A stretch of DNA of 64,000 nt from Mycobacteroides chelonae CCUG 47445 (GCF_001632805.1 NZ_CP007220.1:4340001-4404000); one strand, 5' to 3'. Counted from the stretch's first letter, positions 22,370 to 32,651 are shown. The notes: generated by a model from the letters alone, not told the origin. Numbers and translations: made by a program.

Positions 22370-25359
22370 GCACGCCTTCCTACACGAGTGAATCGCAGCG
22401 TCAGAATCTTGAACGGACGCAATGTCAGTTGAATATCGTTGACCAGGAGTTTGATCGCATCTGGATACTCGATCGGCCGTTCCAGAAGATCGGTCACGGC
22501 CACCCCGTCGTGGCTGAAATCCGCATGGATGCTCACATCGGCCCGTCCACCGCGCGACTCATACAGCCGGACGATCAGATCACCACTGCGGTCGTTGGCC
22601 AGCTTCACCGATTCCACGACGACGGCCGGGTTATCCAGGCTGATAAGAGGTTCGATGCTCGCTGCGGCGCCCTCGACGACCCTGGTGTCAAGGTTGCGCC
22701 GGTACCCCTGCTCGACGGCGTCGCCGATCGTCGCGCCGGGCCGCACCGAGAACCTCAATCGGTGACGCCCCTGATCGCAATCGGGATCCGGGAAGAGCGG
22801 AGCACGCAAAAGGGACATCCGCACCACGGTGGTGGTGCCACGTCTACTGATGTCGTGTCCATAGGTCGAATCGTTGGCCACCGCCACGCCGTATCCGGAT
22901 TCGCCCACATGCACCCAGCGGTGCGCACAGATCTCGAACTTGGCTTCGTCCCACGAGGTGTTGGCGTGCGTGGGCCGATACACATGGCCGAACTGGGTTT
23001 CCGACGCCGATCGGTCGGCCTGCACGTCGAACGGGAACGCCAATTTGAGCAGCTTCTCGGACTCGTGCCAGTCGATATCGATCTCGATGTCCAGTGCGGG
23101 CGAGCCATCCTGCAGCGTGATGCTTTGCACAAGATGCGAATTGCCGAATTCACGCTCGATCACCAGCGCACCGTCCACGGCGGCAACCGAGCTCGCCGAC
23201 GTCAGATTGGTGACGGTGTTCCGGTAGAAGCCGTCGACATCCCAGGCGTCCCACTGGTTCGGTGTATCGCGATGCAACTGCAGCAGGTTCCCCGGTGCCG
23301 CCATGGCCTCCCGGCCGCTGGCAGCATCGATGAGGGAGACCAACAGACCGTCAGCATCGAAGGTGGCCGCCAGAACACCGTTGTCCAGCAGGAACCCTCC
23401 GTCATTCGTCACGGGAGTGACGGACGTGGGCTGATCGGCGACGACGGCGCCCAGCGCGGGTACCCCGTCGCGATCGTGCGGCGCGGCATTGAAGGCCAGC
23501 CTGCGGTCGCCCTGGCCCGCCAGGGTCCGTGTCGCAGATTCGATGATGGCTTCCAGCCTGGTCGCGATCGACGCGTAGTTCCGTTCGGCGTCCCGGTGCA
23601 CCCAGGCGATGGAGCTACCGGGCAGGATGTCGTGGAACTGCTGCAGTAGCACCAGCTTCCAGATCTCCTCCAGCTCGTCGTACGGGTACTCGTATCCGGC
23701 GTGCACCGCTGCCGTCGCCGCCCACAGCTCGGCCTCACGCAGCAAGTGCTCGCTGCGTCGGTTGCCCTGCTTGGTGTTGGCCTGTGAGGTGTACGTGCCG
23801 CGGTGCAGCTCCAGGTAGAGCTCACCGGACCAGCGCGGCGGGTTGGCGTACTCGGCTTGGGCGGCGGCAAAAAACTCCGCTGGGGTACCCAGGGCCACTG
23901 TCGGTGAGCCTTCCAGCGACCGCTTGCGCGTGGCGTAGGCCAGCATTTCGCGGGTGGGGCCGCCGCCCCCGTCTCCGTAGCCGAAGGGCACCAGCGACAT
24001 GGTGCCCGCCCCGGAGTCGCGGTAGTTGCGCTGCGCATGCGCGAGGTCGCCGCCGCCCAGATCGGAGTTGTAGGTGTCGACGGGCGGGAAATGCGTGAAT
24101 ACCCCGGTGCCGTCGATCCCTTCCCAGATGAAGGTGTGGTGCGGCATCCGGTTGACCGAGTTCCACGAAATCTTCTGTGTCAAAAAGTATTCCGATCCGG
24201 CAGCGGTGACGATCTGGGGCATCGCCGCCGAGTAACCGAACGAGTCGGGCAGCCACACCTCCGGGGTATCGATCCCGAACTCGTCGAGGAAGAACTGCTT
24301 GCCCGCCACGAACTGGCGGGCCATCGCCTCCGCGCCGGGCATGTTCGTATCGGCCTCGACCCACATGCCACCCACTGGAATGAACTGTCCCGCAGCGACT
24401 TTCTCTTTGATACGGGCGAACAGAGTGGGGTACTTGTCCTTGATCCACGCGTACTGCTGCGCCGAAGAGCAGGCGAACCGGAAGTCCGGATGCCGGTCCA
24501 TCAGGTCGACCATGTTCGAGAAGGTTCGTGCACACTTACGGACCGTCTCACGCACCGGCCACAGCCACGCCGAGTCGATATGAGCGTGTCCGACGGCGGT
24601 GATCCGATGGGCACTGGCGTATGCGGGGCGCGCCAGCACCTCGGCGAGTTCGGCACGTCCGGCGGCCGCGGTACCCGCGAGATCCTCGGGATCCACCGTG
24701 TCCACCATGCGTTCCAGCGCACGCAGAATCTCATGGCGGCGCGGCAGATCCTCGGGGAGCGTATGCATCAGCCCGTCCAGGGTGGCGATGTCCTGCTGTA
24801 GCCCCCACAGGTTCAGGTCGCGCAGCGCAAGATCGATACCACCCAGCCGATACAGCGCCTCATCACCGGAAGTAGCCTTGTCTCCCAATGGCATTGGCGA
24901 CCAGAAGTGCTTGCCGATGTCCGGGTTGGCGGCGGCCTCGATGTAGAAGTCCACCGGGGCATCCGGATCGTCGATGGGCACGAACGCGTTGCGCGGCGCG
25001 ATGCCCTTCACCACGGTGCCGTCGGGCCGGTACACCAACCCCTCGGCGTTGAAGCCCGGCCCACCGGTGAAGCCGAGTTCGACCCTCATCTCCGGGGCAC
25101 CCTCGGACCGGCCGCGCCACCGCTCCGGAATGGTTCCCGTCACGTGCAGCCACATCGTCGACCAGGGTGGCCCCCAGGGCGTCCCGGGAGTGATCTCGGT
25201 GAATTCCTGGGCTGCCGCCTCAGCGAACGGCACCGGCTCCCCTGGCGCGTTCCACGCCGTCAGCGTCAGCGGCGCCGCATCGACGTAGATGGCGCAGTTC
25301 AGCCGCTTATCGACGAAGCGCCGAATGCGGTCCTCAACAATTCGCCGGTCGTCATGCAT
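22366..25359 (-). CDS. Alpha-mannosidase, glycoside hydrolase family 38
   Basis: A 997-residue cytosolic-type GH38 enzyme (no signal peptide). The zinc-binding HAHIDSAWLWP motif lies near residue 262 and the catalytic Asp in WLPDSFGYSAAMPQI near residue 370. A middle three-helix domain and a long C-terminal beta domain follow. It resembles Rv0648 of M. tuberculosis, which is not next to pta there. Probable role: release of mannose from mannosylated glycans or lipids inside the cell. It sits between the Ddn-like gene (31-base gap) and pta (4-base overlap). Confidence 0.94.
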   Translation of the reverse strand: MHDDRRIVEDRIRRFVDKRLNCAIYVDAAPLTLTAWNAPGEPVPFAEAAAQEFTEITPGTPWGPPWSTMWLHVTGTIPERWRGRSEGAPEMRVELGFTGGPGFNAEGLVYRPDGTVVKGIAPRNAFVPIDDPDAPVDFYIEAAANPDIGKHFWSPMPLGDKATSGDEALYRLGGIDLALRDLNLWGLQQDIATLDGLMHTLPEDLPRRHEILRALERMVDTVDPEDLAGTAAAGRAELAEVLARPAYASAHRITAVGHAHIDSAWLWPVRETVRKCARTFSNMVDLMDRHPDFRFACSSAQQYAWIKDKYPTLFARIKEKVAAGQFIPVGGMWVEADTNMPGAEAMARQFVAGKQFFLDEFGIDTPEVWLPDSFGYSAAMPQIVTAAGSEYFLTQKISWNSVNRMPHHTFIWEGIDGTGVFTHFPPVDTYNSDLGGGDLAHAQRNYRDSGAGTMSLVPFGYGDGGGGPTREMLAYATRKRSLEGSPTVALGTPAEFFAAAQAEYANPPRWSGELYLELHRGTYTSQANTKQGNRRSEHLLREAELWAATAAVHAGYEYPYDELEEIWKLVLLQQFHDILPGSSIAWVHRDAERNYASIATRLEAIIESATRTLAGQGDRRLAFNAAPHDRDGVPALGAVVADQPTSVTPVTNDGGFLLDNGVLAATFDADGLLVSLIDAASGREAMAAPGNLLQLHRDTPNQWDAWDVDGFYRNTVTNLTSASSVAAVDGALVIEREFGNSHLVQSITLQDGSPALDIEIDIDWHESEKLLKLAFPFDVQADRSASETQFGHVYRPTHANTSWDEAKFEICAHRWVHVGESGYGVAVANDSTYGHDISRRGTTTVVRMSLLRAPLFPDPDCDQGRHRLRFSVRPGATIGDAVEQGYRRNLDTRVVEGAAASIEPLISLDNPAVVVESVKLANDRSGDLIVRLYESRGGRADVSIHADFSHDGVAVTDLLERPIEYPDAIKLLVNDIQLTLRPFKILTLRFTRVGRRA

Positions 25360-25390
25360 GACCTGACCCTATCGGCTCGCCGACTTCGCT

Positions 25391-25741
25391 CTAGGAGCTC
25401 TCGCCAAGACGAACAGTGACCGTCACACGGCCGCTGTCGTCTTTTCGTGCGATTCCGTAACCGGGCACATCAACTCCGTTGAGCCGGAGCTGCAGCGGCC
25501 TGCCCTCCCCGAGGAAGTTGCGCCACCACTTCTTGCTTTCGGGAATGCCGACCCAGATCACGATGTCGTCTCCCGAGCGCCAGTAGTTCACCGGCGTGCT
25601 GAAGATCTGCCCGGATCGGCGGCCGGTGTAGGTGACCACGGTGAAGTACCGGCCCGCCAAGCTGCGCAGTCCGGGCACGTTCAATGCCATCACCGGCACG
25701 GTGTTGACCGCATCGATAAAGCGACGAACTAGGGAACTCAT
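25391..25741 (-). CDS. Deazaflavin (F420)-dependent nitroreductase family protein, short
   Basis: A 116-residue member of the Ddn/F420H2-dependent reductase family, which uses reduced F420 to reduce quinones or nitro compounds. Core pattern: TYTGRRSGQIFSTPVNYW and WVGIPESKKWWRNF, the family's split-barrel strands. It is shorter than typical Ddn (about 150 residues), lacking part of the N-terminal helix. It is 28 bases downstream of fgd1, the enzyme that supplies F420H2, so a functional pairing is likely. Confidence 0.87.
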   Translation of the reverse strand: MSSLVRRFIDAVNTVPVMALNVPGLRSLAGRYFTVVTYTGRRSGQIFSTPVNYWRSGDDIVIWVGIPESKKWWRNFLGEGRPLQLRLNGVDVPGYGIARKDDSGRVTVTVRLGESS

Positions 25742-25769
25742 CTGTACCTAACGGTCTTCGCGTAAGCGC

Positions 25770-26783
25770 TCATCCCAGCTTACGGAGACGAGGTTCAAGA
25801 TCGTTCTTGAACAGCTCCAGGAACCGCTTCTGGTCGTGTCCGGGTGCGTGGAACACCAGGTGGTTCAGGCCCCACCCCACATAATCGGCGACCTTGGCGA
25901 CCGCCTCGTCCGGGTCGGAGGCGACGATCCAGCGCTTGGCCACCTGCTCGATGGGCAGCTCGTCGGCGGCACGCTCCATCTCGATGGGGTCGTGGATGCT
26001 GTGCTTTTGCTCGGGAGTCAGCGACAACGGCGCCCAGAAGCGGGTGTTCTCCAGCGCCTTCTCCGGATCGGGGTCGTAGGAGATCTTGATCTCGATCATC
26101 CGATCGATGTCGTCGAAGTTGCGCTCGGCCAGTGCCGCACCCTCCTTGACGGCGGGGATGAGCTTGTCCTTGTACAGCTCCTCACCCTTGCCGGAGGTGC
26201 AGATGAATCCGTCGCCGGCACGTCCCGCGTACTTGGCGACGACGGCGCCGCCGGCGGCGATGTAGACCGGGATGCCGCCCTCGGGCACGTCGTAGATGGC
26301 GGCGCCCTGGGTGCGGTAGTAATCGCCCTCAAAATCAACGCGCTCACCGGTCCACAGTTCACGCATGAGCCGGACCGACTCGCGCAGCCGCGCGAAGCGC
26401 TCCTTGAACTCCGGCCATTCACCGATGAAACCGGTGGCGATCTCGTTGAGCGCCTCACCGGTGCCGACACCTAGGAAGATGCGGCCCGGGTACAGACACC
26501 CCATGGTGGCGAAGGCCTGTGCGGTGACGGCCGGGTTGTACCGGAAGGTGGGGGTCAGCACCGAGGTGCCGAGCTGCAGGCGCTGGGTGCGCTCGCCGAC
26601 GGCCGTCATCCAGGCCAGCGAGAACGGCGCATGACCGCCGTTGTATCGCCACGGCTGGAAATGGTCGCTCACGGTCGCACTGTCGAAACCGTGCGACTCG
26701 GTGGCGACCGCCAACTCGACGAGCTCACGCGGCGCGAACTGCTCCGCCGATGCCTTGTATCCCAGCTTCAGTTCCCGTGCCAT
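25770..26783 (-). CDS. fgd1: F420-dependent glucose-6-phosphate dehydrogenase
   Basis: A 337-residue TIM-barrel protein of the luciferase-like F420 family, matching the 336-residue M. tuberculosis Fgd1 (Rv0407). It oxidises glucose-6-phosphate to 6-phosphogluconolactone while reducing F420. Key segments are [54 protein letters not shown] and [12 protein letters not shown]. First gene of an apparent operon with a Ddn-like reductase, GH38, pta and ackA. It diverges from the Rv0406c-type metallo-hydrolase. Confidence 0.97.
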   Translation of the reverse strand: MARELKLGYKASAEQFAPRELVELAVATESHGFDSATVSDHFQPWRYNGGHAPFSLAWMTAVGERTQRLQLGTSVLTPTFRYNPAVTAQAFATMGCLYPGRIFLGVGTGEALNEIATGFIGEWPEFKERFARLRESVRLMRELWTGERVDFEGDYYRTQGAAIYDVPEGGIPVYIAAGGAVVAKYAGRAGDGFICTSGKGEELYKDKLIPAVKEGAALAERNFDDIDRMIEIKISYDPDPEKALENTRFWAPLSLTPEQKHSIHDPIEMERAADELPIEQVAKRWIVASDPDEAVAKVADYVGWGLNHLVFHAPGHDQKRFLELFKNDLEPRLRKLG

Positions 26784-26868
26784 CCGCGCGCTCCTCGCCT
26801 CAAGGGTGCTTACCGCTCATCGCAAGTTCTCCAACCACCCTAACCAAGGACTCATTACTCTCTATTTC

Positions 26869-27600
26869 ATGGTCGAGATCACCCAGGTCAGCGACGCCGT
26901 GCATGTGGTCAACGGAGAGGCGGTCAACTGGGTGATCGCATCGGATGATTCGGGAGTCGCACTGTTCGACTCCGGCTACCCGGGCGATCGCGATGACGTC
27001 TTGAAATCCATTGCGGCGCTGGGACACAAGCCACAGGACGTGCGCGCCGTGGTGCTCACGCACGGGCACATCGACCACATGGGGACGGCGATCTGGTGGG
27101 CCGCCGAACACGGTGTCCCGGTTTATGCCCACAACGCAGAGCTGGGCAATGTGCGGCGCGACTACGTGGATCAGGCCGAGCCCTTCAAGGTGGTACTGAA
27201 CCTGTGGCGGCCCGGGTGGCTGCCGTGGGTCATCCACGCGATGCGGCTGGGAGCCGGGGTCCGTGACGGCATTCCGACGGCGGCTCCGCTCGGTCCCGAA
27301 CTCGCGGATCTACCGGGTGCACCCGTTCCCATCCCGACCCCCGGTCATTCCGGAGGTCACTGCTCGTTCCTGGTCGCCGGTCACGTGCTGGTGGTCGGAG
27401 ACGCCATCATCACCGGGCACCCGATCGCGAGCCGTTCGGGACCGCAGCTGCTGCCCACTCCGTTCACCAAGGACATGGAACAGGCACGTCGCAGTGCGCA
27501 GGCTCTGGCCGAAGTGGACGCCGATGTGCTGGCTCCGGGGCATGGCCCGGCGTGGACGGGGTCACTGCGCGACGCGGTCGAGATCGCCCTGCGCACCTAG
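26869..27600 (+). CDS. MBL-fold metallo-hydrolase (Rv0406c-like)
   Basis: A 243-residue metallo-beta-lactamase fold protein. The dinuclear metal site is visible: THGHIDHMG (HxHxDH), GHSGGHCSF, GDAIITG and the terminal APGHGPAW. It starts at the ATG giving MVEITQVSDAVHVVNG; no extension is needed. It is divergent from fgd1 in the same arrangement as Rv0406c/Rv0407. The substrate is not known; glyoxalase-II-like or lactonase activity is possible. Confidence 0.9.
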   Translation: MVEITQVSDAVHVVNGEAVNWVIASDDSGVALFDSGYPGDRDDVLKSIAALGHKPQDVRAVVLTHGHIDHMGTAIWWAAEHGVPVYAHNAELGNVRRDYVDQAEPFKVVLNLWRPGWLPWVIHAMRLGAGVRDGIPTAAPLGPELADLPGAPVPIPTPGHSGGHCSFLVAGHVLVVGDAIITGHPIASRSGPQLLPTPFTKDMEQARRSAQALAEVDADVLAPGHGPAWTGSLRDAVEIALRT

Positions 27601-27622
27601 CGCCGAATGTCGGCTTATCGCG

Positions 27623-28987
27623 CTACGCACTCGCGGTTTCGCGCGGAAAGTCGACACTCGAGCCAGAGATGGGGTCGAGTCCCAGGTGTTCGCGCAGTGT
27701 CTCGTGTTCGTACTCGCTGCGGAAGGCACCGCGTTCCTGCAGCAGCGGTACCACGGTATCCACAAAGTCATCGAGGCCGGCCGGAGTCAAGTGCGGGACC
27801 AGGATGAATCCATCGCAGGCATCGGCCTGGATGTACCGGTCGACCTCCGCCGCGACCTGAGCCGGGGTACCGATGAACTGCTGGCGCGAGGTGACCTCCT
27901 TGATCAGCTCGCGGATCGACAGGTTCTTGGCCTCCGCGATCTCCCGGTACTTCGCGGCGATCTCCCGCGGGTCGCCGTGGCGCGCCTTCCCCCGGGTTAT
28001 CGAGTCGTCTCCGGTGGGCTCGACATCCGGCAAGGGACCATCCGGGTCGTATCCGGACAGGTCGCGGCCCCAGACCTGTTCCAGATAGGCAAGGGCCGTC
28101 TGCGGGCCCACCTGCTGGTCCCTGATGTAGGCGGCCTTCTCGATGGCCTCCTGCTCAGTGTCACCCAGGACGTAGGTAACTCCAGGAAAAACCTTGAGCT
28201 GATCCGGGTTTCGGCCGTGGGCGACCGCACGGGCCTTGACGTCGGCGTAGTACTTCTGCCCCGCGGGAATCGAGGAGTGGATGGTGAACAGCGCGTCGGC
28301 ATGCTTAGCGCCGAAGTCGCGCCCGTCGGCCGAATCCCCGGCCTGCAGCAGCACCGGATGCCGCTGCGGAGATGCCGGCGCGGTGGGCACACCACGGACG
28401 GTGAACTGCGCGCCCCGATGGTTGACCAGCCGCGGCTCACCCGCTTCGTCCCAGCTGTCCCAGAACTTGCGTGCCACGGAGATGAACTCCTCGGCCCGGT
28501 GGTACCGGTCGGCGTGGTCCAGGAAGCCGCCACGCCGGAAGTTCTCACCGGTGAAGGCGTCGGACGAGGTGACCATGTTCCAGCCGGCCCGCCCGTCCGA
28601 GAGATGGTCCAGAGAAGCGAATTGCCTTGCCACATTGAAGGGTTCGTTGAAGGTGGTGTTGATGGTGCCTACCAACCCAAGCCGTTCGGTGACGGCGCCG
28701 AGGGCGGCCAGCACCGTGAACGTATCGGGTCGGCCCACCACGTCGAGGTCATGGATTCGGCCACGGTGCTCACGCAGTCGCAGCCCCTCGGCAAGGAAGA
28801 AGAAATCGAACAGTCCACGCTCAGCAGTACGGGCCAGATGCACAAAAGAGGAAAAGTCGATCTGACTTCCCGAGGCGGGATCGGACCACACCGTGGTGTT
28901 GTTGACGCCCGGAAAATGCGCAGCCAGGTGAATGGGCTTGCGGTCCTTGCCTTCCCGAACCTGAATCGGATCCGATGGGGTGCTCAT
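27623..28987 (-). CDS. LLM-class flavin monooxygenase, NtaA/SnaA-type (first of three)
   Basis: A 454-residue FMN-dependent monooxygenase of the NtaA/DszA/SnaA/CmoJ branch. Features include IHLAAHFPGVNNTTVW near the start, FFFLAEGLRLR, NEPFNVARQFASLDHLSDGRAGWNMVTS and HPVLLQAGDSADGRDFGAKHADALF. Such enzymes use FMNH2 from a separate reductase to oxygenate small organosulfur or chelating compounds. The ATG overlaps the stop of the preceding LLM gene, so the two are coupled. It is the last gene of the seven-gene operon. Confidence 0.92.
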   Translation of the reverse strand: MSTPSDPIQVREGKDRKPIHLAAHFPGVNNTTVWSDPASGSQIDFSSFVHLARTAERGLFDFFFLAEGLRLREHRGRIHDLDVVGRPDTFTVLAALGAVTERLGLVGTINTTFNEPFNVARQFASLDHLSDGRAGWNMVTSSDAFTGENFRRGGFLDHADRYHRAEEFISVARKFWDSWDEAGEPRLVNHRGAQFTVRGVPTAPASPQRHPVLLQAGDSADGRDFGAKHADALFTIHSSIPAGQKYYADVKARAVAHGRNPDQLKVFPGVTYVLGDTEQEAIEKAAYIRDQQVGPQTALAYLEQVWGRDLSGYDPDGPLPDVEPTGDDSITRGKARHGDPREIAAKYREIAEAKNLSIRELIKEVTSRQQFIGTPAQVAAEVDRYIQADACDGFILVPHLTPAGLDDFVDTVVPLLQERGAFRSEYEHETLREHLGLDPISGSSVDFPRETASA

Positions 28988-30099
28988 CAGATCAGCCCCC
29001 ATTCCTTGGCAATGAGTTCATAGGACCTGCGCCGGTCTTCGTGCCGGTGGGTGATGGAGGTGATCACCAGTTCGTCGGCACCGGTGACCCTGGCCAGGGT
29101 GTCGAGCCGCTCGGCGACCTGGCCAGCGTCGCCGACGAACTGGGTGGCGACCCGATCTTCCGAATGGCGACGCTCCTCATCGGTAAGTGGTTGTGCAGCA
29201 TCGGGGTCGGGATACGCAATGGCGCCATGCCCCGATCGGATCGAGTGCACCCAACGGCCAAAGGTGCTGGTGAGATGACGCGCGGTCTGCTCGTCCTCGG
29301 CGGCTACGGCGTCCGCCGAGACGATGACGTACGGCTCGGCCAACGCCGGGGAGGGCTGGAACGCCTCGCGGTACGCCTCAACGGCCTCCAGGGTGGACCA
29401 GGGGGTGACGTGGTAGTTCGCCACGAAGGGCAGACCGCGCCGGGCCGCCACCTGAGCCGATTCACCCTTGCTGGAACCGAACAGCCACAGCGGCAGATCG
29501 GCGCCCTCACCCGGACGGATATGCAGCGCAACACCTTCCGGACTGACATAGGTACCGTCAAGAAACGCCTGGATATCGGACACCTGCTGATCGAAATCGG
29601 CGATCTGTGCGCCCGGCTGCTGCAGGGTAGCGACGGTGGCCCGCAGCTTCGGGTTGTCCTTGATGCCGAACTCCGTCGGCGCCTGCGGAATGAACAACCC
29701 ATCCACCTCATGGGCCGGGGCAGGTTCGGGCTTCTGCTCATTTCCGGCAAGCCGGTCTCTGATGCGATGGCCCGTGCGCCCGAGTCCTAGATCGATACGC
29801 CCCGGATAGAGCGCATCGAGGATCCCGAAACTCTCCACCACCGCGGCGGCCGTGGTCGAGGCAACCTGGACGGCACCGGCACCCACCCGGATCCGACGGG
29901 TAGCCGCAGCGATATGCGCGATGACCAGCGCGGGAACGGTGCTCGCGACCGCGACGAAGTGGTGCTCGGCGAGCCAGTAGCGGCGGTATCCCCATTGCTC
30001 GGCGTGTTGGGCCAGGTCGATCGAATTACGCAGTGCCGTCGTGGCATCGGATCCTTCGCTGACCGGGGACAGGTCGAGAACCGAGAGTGGGACGTTCAT
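28987..30099 (-). CDS. LLM-class flavin oxidoreductase, MsnO8/YtmO-type (second of three)
   Basis: A 370-residue single-domain luciferase-like protein. It opens with VPLSVLDLSPVSEG and carries AEQWGYRRYWLAEHHF, IRVGAGAVQ and YPGRIDLGLGRTGH, the hallmarks of the MsnO8 group that includes B. subtilis YtmO/CmoO. It overlaps both neighbouring LLM genes by four bases or one. Its presence beside a GNAT gene and an amino-acid importer suggests sulfur-compound breakdown. Confidence 0.92.
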   Translation of the reverse strand: MNVPLSVLDLSPVSEGSDATTALRNSIDLAQHAEQWGYRRYWLAEHHFVAVASTVPALVIAHIAAATRRIRVGAGAVQVASTTAAAVVESFGILDALYPGRIDLGLGRTGHRIRDRLAGNEQKPEPAPAHEVDGLFIPQAPTEFGIKDNPKLRATVATLQQPGAQIADFDQQVSDIQAFLDGTYVSPEGVALHIRPGEGADLPLWLFGSSKGESAQVAARRGLPFVANYHVTPWSTLEAVEAYREAFQPSPALAEPYVIVSADAVAAEDEQTARHLTSTFGRWVHSIRSGHGAIAYPDPDAAQPLTDEERRHSEDRVATQFVGDAGQVAERLDTLARVTGADELVITSITHRHEDRRRSYELIAKEWGLI

Positions 30100-31154
30100 G
30101 CCGACTTCCTTGCGTAGCGGTTGGTGGCGGTAGGCAGGCCGAGCCGTGCGCGCAGGGTTCCGTTTTCATACTCGGTGCGGAACCCGTGGTGGGCCTGAAG
30201 AAGCGGCACGAGTTCGTCAACTATGACGGGAATGTCGAGCGCGTTGATCGCGGGTCGCAGGCGCACACCGTCGATACCCCACTCGTGCCATTGGGCGATC
30301 AGATCGGCCAACTCCGGTGCCTGACCGGTGAATATGGCTGCATCCGAGTGGAACTCGTCCTCCCGGCCGAAGGAGACCACTAAATCCGCGAGCACCTTGA
30401 TGGTGCGGTGACCTGCCGTATTGTGCAGGCGGGCGGGTATCTCGGCGGCAGAGGCGGCGTCATGCGGGGTGACGAAGACGAGGTCGGCGTTCTTCGCGGC
30501 GAATGCCTGTCCGGGACGGCTGCGGGCGAGTGCCGCGACCACCGACTGCCCCTGCGGGGATCTGGGCGTGATGGACGGACCCTTCACCGAGAAGAAACGG
30601 CCCTCGAAGTCGGTGTAATGCAGCTTGTCCCTGTCGATGAACCGCCCCGTCGCCAGATCTCGGACCTCGGCATCGTCCTCCCAGCTGTCCCACAACCGCC
30701 GTACCACCTCCACGGAGTCGGCGGCCTCCTCCAGCAGTTCATGCAGCGAGAGCACCTTCGTGCGGCCGAAAACGTCGGCCTCATCCTCGGTATCGGCGAT
30801 GGTCACCTGCCAGCCGGCGCGGCCACCGGACACGATGTCGAGGGTGGCGATCGACTTGGAGAGGTGAAAGGGCTCATTGTGGGTGGCCGGTGCAACGGGG
30901 ATGAGCCCGATACGTGTGGTCACCGGGGCTACGCGTGCGGCGGTCAGTATCGCGTCCAGGCGTCCGCCGGGAGTGCGGGCGAATGAGTCTTCGAACGTCA
31001 CGAAATCCAGCAGCCCGTGTTCGGCGTGCTGGACCTGCTCGGTCCAGTACTTTCCGGTCAAGGGGCTGCCGGCGTGCTGATCCGCGCTCGGATGCCATCC
31101 GTACCCGTCCAGAGCCAATCCGAGCAGTGTCGTCACGGCATGTTCAACGTCCAC
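30096..31154 (-). CDS. LLM-class flavin monooxygenase, NtaA-type (third of three)
   Basis: A 352-residue FMN monooxygenase, shorter than the sister NtaA-type protein in the same operon. It contains LDGYGWHPSADQ, GLLDFVTFEDSF, THNEPFHLSKSIATLDIVSGGRAGWQVT and SPQGQSVVAALARSRPGQAFAAKNADLVF. The N-terminal MDVEHAVTTLLGLALDG is shorter than in sister proteins. A 74-base gap separates it from the GNAT gene upstream; downstream it overlaps the MsnO8-type gene by four bases. Confidence 0.9.
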   Translation of the reverse strand: MDVEHAVTTLLGLALDGYGWHPSADQHAGSPLTGKYWTEQVQHAEHGLLDFVTFEDSFARTPGGRLDAILTAARVAPVTTRIGLIPVAPATHNEPFHLSKSIATLDIVSGGRAGWQVTIADTEDEADVFGRTKVLSLHELLEEAADSVEVVRRLWDSWEDDAEVRDLATGRFIDRDKLHYTDFEGRFFSVKGPSITPRSPQGQSVVAALARSRPGQAFAAKNADLVFVTPHDAASAAEIPARLHNTAGHRTIKVLADLVVSFGREDEFHSDAAIFTGQAPELADLIAQWHEWGIDGVRLRPAINALDIPVIVDELVPLLQAHHGFRTEYENGTLRARLGLPTATNRYARKSA

Positions 31155-31228
31155 GAACCGCGTGACGAAGGCGTTTATCTCACCTTGAAGGAAAAGCCGT
31201 TCGGTTCTCTGTGCCCAGCCAGGGCCGC

Positions 31229-31717
31229 CTACAGGTCCTTCTCGAACGGATGGATACCGACCTCGTCCGCGGACAGCGTCTGGTCATAAAGCGGCTGGTA
31301 CCCCGCAGACAGATACAGCGCCTTGGCCTCGGGCTGGCGGGGACCGGTGGTGAGGTAGATGCGCCGATACCCGCGGCTGCGAATCTCCTGTTCCAATGCA
31401 GCCAGGGTGCGCCCCGCCAGACCCTGACGGCGGTGGGCGCTGGACGTCCAGATGCGTTTGAGTTCAGCGGTGTCGGCGTCATATCGCTGAAAGGCGCCAC
31501 CGGTCACGGCGGCACCGCCCTGGACCCCGATCAGCAGACCACCGTCGGGAGCCGTGAAGTGCGCAGCCGGGTAGTTGACCAGGAACTCGTGGTGCTCATC
31601 CAGGGTCCCGCCGTATCGGGTGCTGTACTCCACCGCCAGCTCGGCCAGCAGCGGGGCGGCCAGCGGATCCTGCTGCTCCACCGTCACAAACTGCAGCAGA
31701 TCCTCACACGCCGTCAT
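31229..31717 (-). CDS. GNAT-family N-acetyltransferase
   Basis: A 162-residue GNAT protein; the acetyl-CoA-binding motif is SSAHRRQGLAGRTLAALE (about residues 92-109), followed by YRRIYLTTGPRQPEAKALYLSAGY. It starts one base after the stop of the solute-binding-protein gene. In the similarly built B. subtilis operon the GNAT (SnaA/YtmI) acetylates S-alkylated cysteines before monooxygenation; an equivalent role here is inference. Confidence 0.88.
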   Translation of the reverse strand: MTACEDLLQFVTVEQQDPLAAPLLAELAVEYSTRYGGTLDEHHEFLVNYPAAHFTAPDGGLLIGVQGGAAVTGGAFQRYDADTAELKRIWTSSAHRRQGLAGRTLAALEQEIRSRGYRRIYLTTGPRQPEAKALYLSAGYQPLYDQTLSADEVGIHPFEKDL

Positions 31718-31718
31718 G

Positions 31719-32651
31719 TCATCCTTGCCTGGGTAGTCCGCGGGGGTTGATCTTCGACTTGGCGACCGCCTCGTTCTCCAATCCCCAGCGCTGCAACACC
31801 TTACGATACGTGCCGTCGGCTATGGCGTGGTTGATGGCGTCCGCGACGGCCCGAACCAGCCCATTGTCCTTCTTGATCAGGACCGCGATCTCCCCCTGCA
31901 GCGCCTCCCCCGCCCCGGAGAATGTGCCGACCAGCTTGGTCTGTCCGGTCGCCTGGGAGTGAAACACCGCTGTCGGATTGGGGCCCACATACGCGTCGAT
32001 GCGACCCGATGCCAATGCCAGGTAGTAGCCGGTGGTCTGCTGGAAGTACTTCAGATCGGCGGCGGGAAGACCAGCCGCGACGTTCTGTTCGTTCCATTGC
32101 ACCAGCAGTGCCTCCTGGTTGGTGCCCGACCCGACGCCGATGGTCTTGCCGGCGATATCCCTGGCTCCCTTGACCTTCCAGTCCAACGACCGACGCACCT
32201 CGAAGGCGACGTTGTCCAAACGGTAGGTCGCGAAGTCGAACTTGTCCTTGCGTTCCTCGGTCACCGTCACATTCGAGATGAACGCGTCGACCTCGCCCGA
32301 ATCCACCTTGACGAAGTTCTGCGCCCAATCCGCCGAACGCAGATCTACACGCAATCCCAGAATGTCCGCCACCAGGTAGGCGAAATCCGTTTCAATCCCG
32401 ATCATCGTCTTGTCGTCATCGGCGTAAAAGCGCAGTGGTGGTGCGGAATTAGCGTCCCCGGTGACAATCAGCGTGCCGCGCCTGCGGATGGCTTCGGGCA
32501 CCTCGGCCGCGATCGTATCCACCGTGGCCACGCGCACCCGGTCTTGGTCCGGACTCAGATTGAAGGCCGACGACACCTCCGGCTCCGCGCCCGCGCCACA
32601 ACCGGTGAGGACAACCAGCGCGGCACAGCACAACGCGATAAGACGTCTCAC
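31719..32651 (-). CDS. Polar amino-acid ABC transporter, substrate-binding lipoprotein
   Basis: A 310-residue SBP with lipobox VVLTGC (Cys near residue 18). The type-3 domain shows IRRRGTLIVTGDANSAPPLRFYADD and GIETDFAYLVADILGLRV, then AGKTIGVGSGTNQEALLVQW. The ATPase stop and this ATG overlap by four bases. Together with the ATPase and permease upstream it makes one importer for a cystine/glutamine-like amino acid, probably an S-modified cysteine given the neighbours. Confidence 0.92.
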   Translation of the reverse strand: MRRLIALCCAALVVLTGCGAGAEPEVSSAFNLSPDQDRVRVATVDTIAAEVPEAIRRRGTLIVTGDANSAPPLRFYADDDKTMIGIETDFAYLVADILGLRVDLRSADWAQNFVKVDSGEVDAFISNVTVTEERKDKFDFATYRLDNVAFEVRRSLDWKVKGARDIAGKTIGVGSGTNQEALLVQWNEQNVAAGLPAADLKYFQQTTGYYLALASGRIDAYVGPNPTAVFHSQATGQTKLVGTFSGAGEALQGEIAVLIKKDNGLVRAVADAINHAIADGTYRKVLQRWGLENEAVAKSKINPRGLPRQG